Of a stretch of DNA of 64,000 nt, positions 11,401 through 26,400 are shown piece after piece. Below the pieces are notes generated by a model. It was not told where the DNA came from. It searched no databases and saw only the letters and a list, made by a program, of their open reading frames with translations. Position 1 is the first letter of the stretch, and each line of letters begins with the position of its first letter. This DNA comes from Exaiptasia diaphana (taxonomy: Eukaryota > Cnidaria > Anthozoa > Actiniaria > Aiptasiidae): the NCBI RefSeq assembly GCF_001417965.1, contig NW_018385204.1, forward strand, positions 1-64,000, given 5' to 3'. The translations under genes were made by a program, and so were the position numbers.

Positions 11401-14400
11401 GTAGCTTTGCAGTTGAATCTTCTCTTACTCAATGCAAAAACAGTTTTCAGGACTCTAAAGTTCGAAAAAGTGCGGATAGAGTTGTTGTGCTCATGACAGA
11501 TAAAGCATCTTCAGCTGACATATCTAAACTGAGATCAACCGCTGATGGAATTGGCAATGATGGAGTGAGGGTCATTGCACTGGGGATTGGAGAAAGCGTC
11601 AGCCGATCCGAATTGCTTGCAATCAGTAGTAACGAAGACGACGCCATTCAAGTAAGCAGCAGTGTCACAGTCTCGCAGCTGGAATCTACAATTATGCAAA
11701 GCGTTTACAGATGTAAGTGTTTTATACATGGCATCTCTTGTCTTTTTTAAAAGATCTTTGTTGGTGGAATTTTTCATTTTTTATACGTAGTTTGCTGAAT
11801 CAACCATGAACAATTTTAAATCTCTTGTCTTTATCGTATTAATATAGATGATAGTTATTCTGTACTCAGGTCCTAAGATAAAAGTAACTTAGTTGATGTG
11901 TAACCTTAGGACTGGGTTTCTCTTAATAGGCCATTTCACGGATGAAACAGCCGTTCGAAATCGAGACTTAACTGAAACATCAACACCACTAGTGAAAAGA
12001 ACTTAAATAAATTGACTCAGTTTTAGAATAATCCCTTGCAAACTCTAAACGCAACAAAATTTACAAAGAAATATTGTATTCACTAAGCTTCAGCATGCAT
12101 TTCTCTGTAAAAGTTTGCCGTGAATTTGAAAACATTATCCTATAGAGGTTTTGACTGATTATTCAAAAACTTGATAAATTTACTGATTTTAGACCTTTAT
12201 TTTCAGTAGTGGTCATTACTTTTCAAATACTATTCAATTTCCGATGGAGAAATCATCAGCGTGAAATTGTTTATTGCCGGCCTTGCTATTTTTGAAAAAT
12301 TCCAACTAAAAAAAAATATTTAGAAAAATTACACCTAAACAGCGCTGAAGTTTGTAGGTGGCATCATTATATCAAAATGTTATTTTTTTTCAGTGAACAT
12401 GATCAACTATGACATAACATTTACCATAAATGCTGCCTCGTTTCAATCAAGCCATTATTACCAATACATGCAGAGCACTATCCGATCAATAATACAAAAG
12501 TACGGGTATGGACGATGTCGTTATACGTTCATCGTTTATGGACAAACAGCTATAAAATATTACACCTTCGATCACGTGTTTCCCAGCTTGGAAATGTTGC
12601 TGCGTGCCTTTGCCAGAATACCCATTGTCACTGGCGGAGCAAATATATACAACGCATTAGTGGAAGCGACAAACAATTTTAAAGCACAATCGAGGAAAGA
12701 TGCGTGGAAAATACTTGTTGTCATGAGTGACATTAAATTAACCTCAGTGCCTCAGGCACTCATTCGCAGGATATTTCAATCTTTGGAAGATATTGGTGTA
12801 ATTGTAATGCCAGTAGGAATGGGTCGTTCAATGAATCCTTTGGAATTTTACTACATGACCTCATACAGCGACACAGTACTATTTGCTGCTGACTACACAT
12901 TTACGTCTTACTTAAGGACTGGAGAATCAATTATGACCACTATGATAAATTGTAAGTATTTTAGGTGATATGGAAAGATTTTATGCAATAATATTGATTA
13001 TGATTGTCTTCCACTTGGTGAGAAAGACCAGATTGTTTGTAAGATGATTTAGTGATATATTTTGATTGAAAAGTAGCGCATACTTTGTCCGACATATATT
13101 TTTGTGGCAATTGCAAAGGGAAGTGCAGTTTTTCTTTCTTGTAACCTTATATTATGCACATGATTAAGTACCACCTTTGTTTTACTTCACAGTTGCTTTC
13201 ATAGACATCACGTTCGTTTTGAATGCTAATTCTACCAATTCGTCTGCAACGTTTACTCTAATGAAGGACTGTATGATTAAGATGATCAATAAATTTGGTG
13301 CTTACAGAATTCACTACTCTGTAATCATATTTGGTACAACCGCCACTACGTACTTAGACTTTGATACTACGTTTCCTTATCGTGAAGCGCTGATTGCTCG
13401 TATAACAGGTCTAGGGTTAGTAGGTATACAGGCTGGTTCATCGGGTGTAATCGATGCTCTTGGCAAAGCCAACGCTATCTACAGCTTGTCATCCGTGAGA
13501 TCGATATCAGTCAGGGGTTTAGCAGTGATACTTGACAGACCGACAGGTAAAACAATTGCGGAGTTGCGAAATGCTGTCAAACCTATACACCAAAAGGGCG
13601 TCATCATAACCTCGTCAGGAATTGATGGGCAAGTTCGTTATGATGAGCTTCGAGCCTTAACTCTCAGTAGACACGACGTCATTAGAGTAACAGCATCTTA
13701 TTCGTCGTCGCAGTTGGCAGACTTTTCTGTCAAAACCATTAGGAAAGGTAAGATTTCATAAATTGTTTAGATGCATCTGTATTAACTATTTCTAAATGGC
13801 GTTTATTTTACATCTAGATTCAGTTGACCTGGTTGATATGGTTTTCGCTATTTCTCTGTCTGGAGATAATGATGAAACCACGACCTTGATAAAGGACGTT
13901 ATATATCAGATCATCTACCGCTATGGTCTATTTAGATTTCACTACAGTCTCATCATCTTTGGAAACGCACGTTCTGTGGTATTTGATTTTGGAAGTAGCG
14001 TACCTGACAGAGAAACAATCTTTAACACAATAAAGAATCTGAAACGCATTGACTCTAGCTCTTCAACCAACGTCAAAGATGTTTATGTTAAGGCAAAATC
14101 AATATTTCAGAACAAGCCAACACGAGATTCATCCAGGAAGTGTTTCACGTTTATCACGGATAAACGAACTTCCTCCTCGGCATCGGATATATTGACAGCG
14201 AAAAGAAGTCTTGAAGACATCGGTGTTACTACTATTGCTGCTGGAGTTGGAGATCAGCTGTTACTGGATGATTTAAAATCACTCACTACTTTCAGGCATA
14301 ATGCTATATTTGGGATTGGGAATTCATACGAAATTGCTCATAGTATCGTTAGAAAAATTGAAAGAGGTAAGACTCGATGAAGCACCGTCTCTCAACTTAT

Positions 14401-17400
14401 TTTGCTGCACTTTTTGAGATACAATGGAGAAATCTTTTTTTGCTCGTATCCTCAATGAATTATGATATTTTCAACTTTAGGTGACTATGTAAACGAATTA
14501 ACAAATAGCATTTGCAGTTCTGAACAGTCTTTCTTTTTCAGAGTAGATTCACACTTTCTTTTGATGGAATTTATGTCTGGATACACCAACAAACAAATAA
14601 CCCATATCTCATTTGTTTACAGTGCCAGAAATGGACTTGGTGTTTATAACTACCTTTAGTACCACATCAACCAGCAAAATCAAGTCACTAATGCCAGGAG
14701 TCATTAATTCAATATCAGAGAAATATGGCCGTCCTGATAAAATCCGCATTAGCGTTGTAGGCGCTGGTTCCAGGGCAAAAATTGAGATTAATTACAATAA
14801 TGTGTCTTTACCAGACAAGGAGTCATTTCGCAGAGAAGTTAACAAAATGACTCCAGTTGAAGGTGCTGCTGATGTAAAAAAAGCCTTGATTGCTGCGGAA
14901 GAAATATTCAATGCTTCGTCAGCCCGTCCTAACGCTAGAAGGTTTGCCTTGTTATTGACGGACCAATCTTTTAATGTTTCTTCCTTAAGTGAATTGGAAA
15001 ATGCAGTAAAACCTTTGGAAAACATCAGAGTAATTCCAATTACTATTGCCTTTGGCGACCAACCAGATAAAAGGCAACTCAAGACAATAACACGGTCTGA
15101 TAGAGCCAACATATTTGTGACAGATTTAATGTCTCCAACAGAAATTGGTGACGAAGCCATGAAGCTCATTATGAATGGTAACATAACTTTTTTTTAACTC
15201 ATCATTCAGTTTGACAACATATCGTCGTGCAGTCATTTCTAGAAAATCTAGAAGGTTTAGAAAATTCGTCTATTTGAGTGTTTGGAACTGTGAATTAAAT
15301 TGGAAGTCGTCTGCTCGTGTGTATTAGAAATAGTGGAAAGGTGGTTGCAAAAGAGATTCACCCAGGCGAAAAACCCTTTGAAAGAAATTCGGAAAAATAC
15401 AGTAATTTCCGACCTCGCTAACCCTAATATCTTTTTCACTCCGAGCTGATCCCATCGGTTTATACAGATCTGAATTTCGTGGGTTCGAGTCCTAGCCAGC
15501 TAGGAAATTACTTTTTCAGAATCTCTTTCCAAGGGTCTTTTTCCTGGATTAACCACTTTATCAAGCATATAACTCTCCATTTTGTCTAGTTTTTTTTCCT
15601 AGTATTTTTCACTGCCACGCGTAGTCCAGTCCTGGCCTCTCGTTTCCGACGCTCGCGGAATCGCTGGGGAAAGAGAGTCCAGTATAACTTGCATGCGCAT
15701 GTCAGCTTAGCGACCTCGTGATTACCACACCGATGTGGTAATCACGAGGTTACCTAGTCCTATACAATTACCAAGATGGCGGAGAGCGCGGTGGAAGGTA
15801 GTTTCCANTTGAAATACAAAGATAATTTTAGACCGGCTTTTCTAAATGCCGTTAGTTAGGCCATTATTTTTCGAATTTTTGACAATATAGCGTGCACGTG
15901 AAGTAAACAAACCACTGACCATTATAAATTGCGGGCTCTCAAAATTCAACTTTATTCTGATTGGCTNNTCCTGCACATGCGCATGCAAGTTATACTGGAC
16001 TCTCTTTCCCCAGCGATTCCGCGAGCGTCGGAAACGAGAGGCCAGGACTGGACTAGTTCCACGTGTGCATCGTCCATTTGGAAGACCTCAAAAGAATCGA
16101 TCGAAATTGTTTTTCATTTATGATGGATATGTCATGCTTACTCTTGGTGAACCACCAATAAGTATGTTGTTGTTCTATATTTTTTAGATGATATTCCACA
16201 GCAAACTATTACCATTGCCATGTCACCATCGACCAAAGAAAATCTTGCTTATGCCAAAGAAGTATTAAAGAATTTAGTCAACGCACTTGGATTTGACGAT
16301 GTCGTCAAGCTCAATGTCATATCATATGGTTCTAATGTCTCGAGTACAATAAAATCTGATTCACCTGACTATCCCGACCTAGAAGCGCTCCTAAAGGCAG
16401 TTGATAAGATAGAAATGCCCTCTGGTAACGCATCACTCGCTCCAGCTCTTGAGGAAGCAGCGAAACTTGCAAAGGAGCAGGAAACGCCTGAAAATACCAA
16501 GAATACTGTTGTGGTAATGTCTGATAAACCAGCAACTGAAACCCCGGAGGAAGTTGTGAAACAGGTTAAGACTGCTAAGGAATCAGGCATCACTCTCAAA
16601 TCTGCTCCATTAAGCGCTGAGGCTGCCAAAGATAACGAACGTTTAACTGGTGAAGAGGAAGCTAGTTTTAACATAAACCCATCCAGTAGCAACCCTAAAA
16701 GTTCTGCTGAAGAAATTCTGGCAGAACTTGGTATGTATATTTAAATCACTCATGTGCGAATAATTATGAATTTTAAAAGAATTGTACATGTTGATGTTTA
16801 ATTTCACAAGCTGGTTTTGTATGGTCATCAGAGATGGCCACACGTCAGGCTAGTTAAAATGAATGATGACCGTTAAAGTTTGCTGGTAGTTTAAAAACGC
16901 TATTTAGTTTACATCCGGTAGAGTTATATTAGATGGTTTCTTAGTGTGAATCTATTTCTGTGTTGACATGGGCTGGCTAATTCACTTCGTCTATTTAAGG
17001 AACATAAGTGCTTTTTACGAATAATGATAAATTTCTCTCTCAGACTTATTAAAATGTAATAGATTACATTTTTTGGTTATGTTGTTGTGTAGGGTTGGCA
17101 TTTTTGAACTATTTTCCATTTAATGTTATACTCTTTCTTTTCTTCTTTTAATTTTCAGATGTACTTTGACAGTTCTGTTTCGTTTCTTCGTTTTGACAGT
17201 TTAAGTGAACATTTGTGGTTTCTGTATCATCGTTCTTTGAAGTTTGTGGCTAGACCTATGTATGCATTTTTCTTTTGCAGTTTCTGTTGTTACTGTCGCT
17301 TCGTATATCACATTCGTCTGCAGACATTTTCCTTCTAAGGGGCATTCGTTCTTGTCTGACGAGTGTAGCCATCTCTGATGACCATACGAAACCAGCTTGT

Positions 17401-20400
17401 AGCAATAAAACAATGAATCATTCTAGTCTTTAAGTACAATTTTATTTTATACAATGCTCTTTGACAAAGTTGAGCACTTTTTTGAAAACATTTTCGATAA
17501 TTTTAAGATGTTAAATTTTATTAATTTTATTATTTTTCAGCTGCCGAGGACCTGGATCTAACAGGAAGTACGTTATTTTTCACGACTTTAGATACAACTG
17601 ATTTGTCAGAGTAGATATCTGTTTAGGAACTACTTAACCGTCTTTACAAAACCTTTTTGACTCAACGAAGTTAATTGAAGGAAATCCATGGTATTATGGC
17701 AATTGACCTTTTAAGATATGTGATGATTCATCAATCCATCCAGCAGTTAAACAATTTATAATCTTATAATAATTTTTTCCCTTACAGTTGGTTGTGGTTC
17801 GCTACTTGATAGTTACCTGTTAAGGATTACCAATGCTTCGTTTAGCGCATCATCAGGAAAGTCTGGTCTTCCATTACTCAGTGAACAGCCTTGGAAACCC
17901 TCTATTCTCAATTCTTTACAGAATCTTACAGTAAACGCGGGTATAAATATTCACTGCTTTTAGACATACTTTTGATTCATGTAAGATTTTAAAAACTTAC
18001 CAATTTCTAAATATATTAGGTCGAATGGTTCGTGTTTCTAGAATCAGTTGGGGTGGTACACCTAACGCGGCAACGTCGCCATCTCAAATACAGATTCACT
18101 ATAGCACAGATGGGATTACATTTACCTGCGTGCTTGATGGGAATAGATGTGAGGTGAATATACCAGAAATATTGATATTGCCTTTGTATTCATAAGATAT
18201 CCCCAATAAGCCAAAAGTGTTCCCCGTCTATAAACCTCTGTATGACAAGATTTATGATTTTTAGAACTTCTTGAGTAAAAGTCCACCTCCGGTTAGTGGT
18301 TCCACCATCACTAATGTAAAGCTTAGGACTGTTATCGAAGCTCAGTACTTCACATTCAGACCAGTTGAACCAGATCCATCAAAGAATGGAGCTGATGCTT
18401 CGGCTCTTCGCATCGAACTTCACGGATGCCTTATTAGTAAGTACTGACTTCATGAACATTTTATAACACTGCATTAAGGTACGAAAAGTTGTAGATTGAT
18501 CAAAATTGATATTCTTTGACGTTTTCCGGCATACTTATAAGTACTCTCTTGTAATATCAAGAAATTTTAGGAAAAAAATTATTTATCATCATATATAAAA
18601 CGGATTGGTACACGATCCAAATTACTGCATAGCTACAGTTTTATGGTATGCCCATTTGCAATTTTTTGAATTTGTTAATCTTGAATTCATGTGGTTATTT
18701 CAGCTGCTCCACCGATGGATATTTTATTTGCAATGAGTGCAACATCTTCCAGTGGAGACGCTGTTTTTGCAAATATGAAAAACACAGCTAAGGACATCGT
18801 CAATACACATGGAATATCCATAAACAAGTATTCTACAATTGTGTTCGGTGCTTCAGCTAACACACTATTTGACTTTTCTAAAAAGTTTCTCAACAAAGAA
18901 ACCGTTAATGCTGATATTGATAAAGCAACTCGTGAAAAATCTCGACCACCATCCTTATCCAATGCCTTGAGTACCGCCAAAACTATATTTGACACAAAAG
19001 GACGACCGAACACCAAACGTGTTTTAATAGTCATGATAGAAGAAAGCTCAACTCAAACGAAAAATCTTCTCACTAGCATGACTAGTCAGTTGCGATCAAG
19101 TAACGTTATGGTTATTGCCATAAGTTTTGGAAGTAATGTCCCTTTACAAGAACTACAGTGGATAACATTGAATAGATATTTTATAATGATGGTGTCTCCT
19201 ACGGAATCGCAACGACATGTCGCACTTGGAATTATGTCAAGAGCCCTCAAACGTAAGTAATGTAAAGCAATCAACATATTACCAGTAGAGTTATACCAGA
19301 GAGTTTGTAAAGAACGATCACAGTTATTACAATGCACAATGTCACCTCCGGCTCAGTTTGGACGTTTTTCAATTCTCTAAGAGATCTATGTGTTTTTTCG
19401 CGGTTGACTTAGTAGGTAGATCGACTGATGCTCATGATAAAATATGGAAACCGCGCTTTTTCCCAAGAAATTCACCATTTATCAGGACATATCTAATGAC
19501 GTTATGGAAACGAGAGCAAATGATAAGGGCTAGGGCTAAAAACCCAATGTTGAAGTAAATTCAATAGTTAAAATTGTAACATTTTCATTTGCTTTGCAGA
19601 AATTGACTTGACTTTTGCAATTGGTTCCATTTCTACAAACAGAGATAGCATTTTTACACTTATGAAAGACACTATACGATCTGTTATCGATACGTATGGC
19701 ACTACATTTATCCGATACAGTGTTGTCGTGTATGGACCAGATCCAGTCAGTAACACCGCCATAAGAATCTCATACACAGACTTTATGAAGTATTCTACTT
19801 CATCAGACTTTAGCAACGATGTGGCCAAGCTTACACCAGCCACAGGCTCTGGAAATCTACGACTCGACGAAGCTCTCAAGAAGTCTGAGGAGTCTTTCAA
19901 AGACCGAAACCACAGACCCTATGCTGATAAAATCGTTTTACTTATGTTCGATAAAGATTCCACTGCTTCTAATTTGAAATCTATTTCTAATTCTCTTGAA
20001 GATAATGGAATTATCGTCATTCCAGTGGGAATAGGAAAAGAAGTAAGCACAAAACAGCTATCTGTTTTAACAACAAACATAGACGATGCTATCCATGTAG
20101 AGCATAGCATTACGAAAACACTCCTACAAGAACAAATTATGAATAAAGTTTACAAAGGTAAATACACTAATCAAAAAATATATACAAAAATTATTTAAGG
20201 TGATTATTATTTCTTCACTATTAATAATGATTTGTTTATTTAACACAATGGATGTTTTTCTGCAGTTAATCTTCAAGATGTGGACCTTACGTTTGTCATA
20301 ACGGCGGCGTCAAGTCGTGCTAACGACATTTTTAGTCATATGCAAAATATCATGCAGACCATTGTACATCGATACGGCCAAGGACGAATCTACTACAGCG

Positions 20401-23400
20401 TTATTGTCATCAATGGTACCAATCCCTATACCTTCTACAAATTTGGAACTGTTTTTCCAAACAAAGAGGTCCTGATAAATGCATTGTCCAAAATAAAGCA
20501 GAGTGCAGTTAGTGGATTAGCACTGGATAGAGCTCTTCAGCTGGCTAAAACTAACTATAATGAGTCTGCAAATGTACGTACCTTTGCTTTAAAGTTTGTT
20601 GTTGTCATAATGGATAAAAAGACTGGCATTGCGGAAGGGATTCTGCGTAGCTCGTTTACCTCTTTACAGGAAGCTGGAGTCCGTGTGGTTTCAGCAGGCA
20701 TTGATAAAGAAGTTAATTTATTAGAACTCAAACAAATCACTGCGTATAAAGATCAAGTGTTTTTGTTGTCAACTGACCAGCCATATGTTAGAAATGCAGA
20801 GGAAATAATGAACCCAATCGTTCGAAGTAAGTACCTAACCACAAATATTTGTCACCGAACACTACTATAATAAGCATATTAATTAACTTTAATATTGTTT
20901 GCTCGCTAGTTCCCGATGTAGACGTTGTATTTGTTCTTAACGCCGATTCAGCAAAGTCAGGAAAGACCTTCCAACTCATGCAAGACTCTGTTAAGAAGAT
21001 CGGTGCTAAATATGGACAGAGGAGTTTCCATTATGCAATAATTGTTTATGGAACAACTGTCACAAAGGCATTTGATTTTGCAGACAATATTCCTTATCGA
21101 GCTGCTTTTGACAGTGAAATAGATAAGATCAATAAACTTGCTGGTGTTTCTAAGTTGCCAGATGCTTTAGACGAAGTTAAACTTGTCTTTAGAAGTCCAA
21201 GTTCTCGCCGTAATGCAAAGAAGGTAGTTATTATCATTCAGGACAAGAAAACAGGAGAAGCTCAAAGCAAGCTGTTAGACATTGTTCAGCCTCTGTTTGA
21301 CGAAGGAATTGTTGTACTTGGTGTTGGAATTGGGAATGAAATATCTTTGAGTGATGTCCAGCTTTTAACCATTCGAAGAGAAGATGGTATCTCAGTTCCT
21401 GATGACGAGAGGAGTGGCTTACTAGCAGACAAAATGGCAGCTAGACTCGTTAGAGGTACATCTTGAACAGTTATAACGCTATCACAAAACTAAAGACATG
21501 CATTTCACTTCGTAGGTTATTGTAACATGTTTTTTGTTTTGTTTTACTTAAGATGGGTTTCCTGTACTAAACCTGATGTTTGCTATCAGTCTTACAAATG
21601 CTGATCCGAACAGAAATGCTGATTTAATGAAGAACATTTCCAGAGCAGTGATACGAAGGTTTAGTGCTAGACGCATTCATTTTGCCCTCGTACCNTTTGG
21701 AAATACGATTGTTGATAAAATGGATTTCAATAGCATTGCTCCAGACATGTCATCATTGGTAGATATGGTAAACAACTTAAAACAAGTGGATAATAGTCAA
21801 AATCCAAACGCACAGGCAGTAATGGATAGAGCAAGCCAATTGTTTCAAGAAGGACCAGAACGAATACAAAGTCGAAACGTCCTTATTATGTTTATGGACA
21901 AGACACCATCCTCAAGTGAACAACTCCTTGAAACGTCCAAGCGCCGTTTACAAAATCTTCAAGTGACCGTCGTCCCAGTAGCTGTTGGACCACAAATTGA
22001 TATAAACCGCCTTTACAATGCCACGGTATTTCGTGATCATGTTACTCACATAAAAAGCAGTGATTCTCCTGCAAAAGCAGCGGAAGATATTCTTTACAAA
22101 CTACCAGGTAAGAATGACCACTTTTCCAATTTAATATGTAAAAATAATCAATAATCCCATTGTGATATCAAGTTGATCATCAACCGAGATCCATTTAACC
22201 GTTGCTGAATATTATCGGAATAGGCATGTACTATGCTGGACACATCATCATTAATTTACGATTAACCATTATAATAAAAGTATTTTCCTTTATAGTTCCC
22301 CTGATCTACATAATGTTTGTCATGACTACCGATAACACTGTAACCGGTGCAACATTTAAGCTCATGAAAGATATTCCACAAGCTCTCGTAGACAAGTATG
22401 GTTCAAGAAACATCATTGTCTCATATATTTCTTATGGCACACCGGCCATGGTAGTCTTTAATTATAATACAACAATCCCTGATAAGGAAACTCTCGCCAA
22501 AGAACTGGCTAAAGTACCCAAAGTTGGCAGCGCTCCAGATGTTGAAAGCGCATTGATAAAAAGTCGAGAAGAATTTCAGTCATCCTCAGTCGATCCAGAA
22601 GCCAAGAAAGTATTGGTTTTGGGCACACACCGAATGTTTAGTGGCTTCGACAATCAGAATATCAAAGATGCTGTAAAACGAATTGACGAAGAGGGAATTC
22701 GCACAATTGCCGTTGGATTTAGTGATGAGCCTGTGCAAGAACAACTCGGAAATATTACGAAGACTGGAAGAGCAATTATAAGACCATTGAAAAGCGATCA
22801 GGGCACGCAAATTGCTGATAACATCCTTAAAATAGCTTTGAATGGTAAGGTCACATCTGTGATTCTTAGTGCAGTTTTCGATAATACATTTATGTTAATG
22901 AATTATTTTCTATATTTTTTACATTCAATAGATGGAATTCCAGAGATATTTGTCACTTTTATGCTCAGCGCTACTGGACCAAACGCTACCAAAGCATTTC
23001 AGCAGATGAAAGATTACATGAAGGCAATAATTCATCGCTATGAACCCAAAAGATTCAAGTACAATTCCATAGTATTCGGACAAAGCGCTAAAACAGAAAT
23101 CAAATATGATCCAAATCGGTCTACGAAAGATTTGATAGCATTAGTAAATGGTCTATCTCCAGTTAAAGGACCAATCTCGTTGGTTAATGCTTTTAACCAC
23201 ACAAATCAATACATTTCTTCAGAACCAGGTTTACTGTCTGGAAGTGCTGCAGTTGTTGTAATATGGGACAAAAATTCGACAGAGAATACTGCAGACATTA
23301 CATATGCAGCCAAGGTTTTGAGCAACGAGACTGTTCGAATAATTCTTGCCCCGATGAATATTGATCCAGCAAGTGCTGCTCCAGCGAACCCAAATGAAGA

Positions 23401-26400
23401 GCAAGTTGTACCAAATAGTGTGAACTCTGATCCAGGAATGGTTTCAGAAGAAATCGTTGATCGATTACTTTCAGGTGACTCAAAAAAGCGTCTGTAATAG
23501 AAAGCATGCTACATTTTCNAACATCTTTTTTTTCCAGTTCCTTGTGATGTCAACCCATGCAATAATGGCGGCATATGTAAACTTAATGCCTGTACTTGTA
23601 AGAAAGGGTTTTCTGGGAAATTCTGTGAAAAAGTGGACTTTTATGAAGGTATTTAACCTTGGATCCCCACTGTATATTTTTTATTGCTGTCGCAGCGTAG
23701 AGCGACTCTATACGCACGGAGCAAGGCAGCAATTCCTAGTCAAGAGTAGCCCATTACACATCATTTATGCTCTTATAAATTGACACATCTATGGCTAGTT
23801 CCCAGTTCAGAGGGAATTCAACTCGTTTTTGTGCGTTTTAACGACAAGATTTGTTTAATTTATATTATTTTTATATTTTTAGTTGGTTGTGGGCCATTGC
23901 TTGACAGCTCTCTACTTGATGTCAAAGCCTCATCATTTTCTGCCACTACAGGAGATCCAGGAATTCCTTTACTTTCTAGAATTGCCTGGAAACCAGGAAC
24001 AAAAAATATACAGCAATACCTAACTGTTGATCTTGGTGAGAATAAAGAAATGGTTTTCTGTTGTTTTTGTTTGTGCTATGTCAAAAAAAGTGATGACTGT
24101 TTTGAAAGCAAAAAAAAAGGTTTTACGGATTAATACCTAATATGTTATAATGTTATGTAGGTGAACGCGTACAAGTCACAAGAGTTGGATATGGTGGCGA
24201 CAAAGTGCAACCAAATGCTCCTACTCAATTGCATTTGCACTTTAGCATCGATCAATCTAATTTCACGTGCTTTACAGACAATAATGTTTGTAGGGTAAGA
24301 ATAGTGTGTAGCCTGAGTCAAAACAATAATTATATCCTTTTAATAACCCTATGTGCCGTGTGTTTTTTAAGAAATACGTTACTACAAAGAAAGCTCCTGT
24401 GCCTGGAACACATGAAAGTTTCCATGAAGTGAACAACGGGTTACCTGTCGACGTTCGGTGGATTCGATATGATCCACAGAAGCCTGATCCTAAAACAAAA
24501 CCAGGAGGATCTTCCCTTCGTGTTGAAGCCTATGGCTGCATTGAGGGTAAGAAAATCCGCTCACATGTTGAAAGCTTAAAACATTCTAAAGATCTTGATA
24601 TTTGTTGTTCATTTAAAAAGATGTCAAGAATACCGACTTTGACTCCTCCTTTGACACACAGAAAACACAAGATTCGGTTAAGGAAAACTAGTTTCGTCTT
24701 TACTAAGAACTTCTCAATTCCTTCACAACTGTTTTGTTCTAAAGATGTTTGAATACAATTCTATTTGTATTTTCATTATTCACAGCTTATCCTGATATGG
24801 ACGTGTTGTTGGCTGTGAGTGCTACATCATCGAATGCAAGCGTTACGTTTCCTCTCATAAAAAATGCAACGAAGGACATTGTCAATAATTATGGAACTCG
24901 TCGTATTCGTTATGCTATGCTGGTGTTTGGTGCTACCACTAATAAACTATTTACCTTTGATGACAACTTAAGTAAAGACCAGATTCTGTCAAGGATTGAT
25001 AGTGCTTCTCCAGAGAATGGTCCTGTGAATTTAGTTACTGGCTTAACTACCGCCAGGTCAATGCTTAATAGTGCTACACCGAGGCGTCCTAAAGCCAAAA
25101 AAGTCCTAGTTGTCATGAATGACAAAAGTACATTGGAACAAAAGAACGTGGTTGCAACTCCCGTCTCACAGTTAACTGATAGCGACGTTCAAGTAGTCAG
25201 TGTTGGTTTAGGTACAGAAATCGGAAGAGAACAACTTGAATGGCTAATTCTTAACAGCTTTTATGTTATTCATGTGCCACATACCGAGCAAGCTCGTCAT
25301 TTGGGTTCGAGTATAATGACGCGAGCAATTAAAGGTAGGACGTAAATCCTTATGACTCTTGTGCATGATTGGTTTCCAAACACGTATACAATAATCAACA
25401 AAAAGAACAAAACCGAATAAAAGATATATGGCGATTTCAAAACAAAAGCAATTAGAAAAAAATATAGCATGCACACTGATTTTCATGAGTTATTGGTATT
25501 TTTCCTCTACAGCTTTTGACATAACGTTTGTTGTCAGTGCAACATCTTCCAAGGCAGATGACTATTATAAGTTGATTCAAGATACATTAAAGGCAATCGT
25601 CACTAAATATGGCTATACAGCAATCCAATACAGTGTCATTGTTTATGGTTCCAAGTCTTCGAGTCCTTCGTGGAGTGTCGTGTATACCTACACTCAGTCT
25701 TCGGTATTTCCTGATAAAACTACTTTTGCTAATAAGCTAGGCCAACTTAAGAAAATCGATAATGGAGGTTCTCCGTACGCCCTAGATGATGCATTACGTA
25801 ATGCTGAAGAGGGTTTCAAGGATCCTAAAGTTCGTCCATTTGCCGATCATATAGTAGTCGTCATTACCGATAATGATTCTTCCCTGACAAACCTTAAACC
25901 CCGAATCGATTCAATGGAAAAAAAAGGCATCAGAATGATTGTCGTTGGAATTCAAAACCCTAACCCAAAGGAACTACGAGGTCTTACTTCGAACGATCAA
26001 GACGTTATAATAGTTTATGACGGCGTCACTAAGGAAACACTACAAGAAAGATTAATGCACAAGGTCTTTCGAAGTAAGTAGCATGTAGCATCCTCCACAT
26101 GGGGCTCACTGGGCTTCATGTCGCCGCAATACAGTGATCATGACTGCTAGTATTCCTTTGCCACCCATTTAACTCCACTCAATTTGAAACTCCTGACAAA
26201 GAAAAGTAGAAAACATTGACAAAAATAGCCCAGGGTTTTCAAGCTGTTTATCTATATTTCTTTGTTTGCAGCTGATATGGAAGACATCGACTTAACGTTC
26301 ATCTTTAACGCCGCTTCTGCTGATTCTGACTCTACCTACGAGTACATGCAAAATATTATCAAATTAATAATTCAAAGATACAGCTATGGTAGGATATTCT

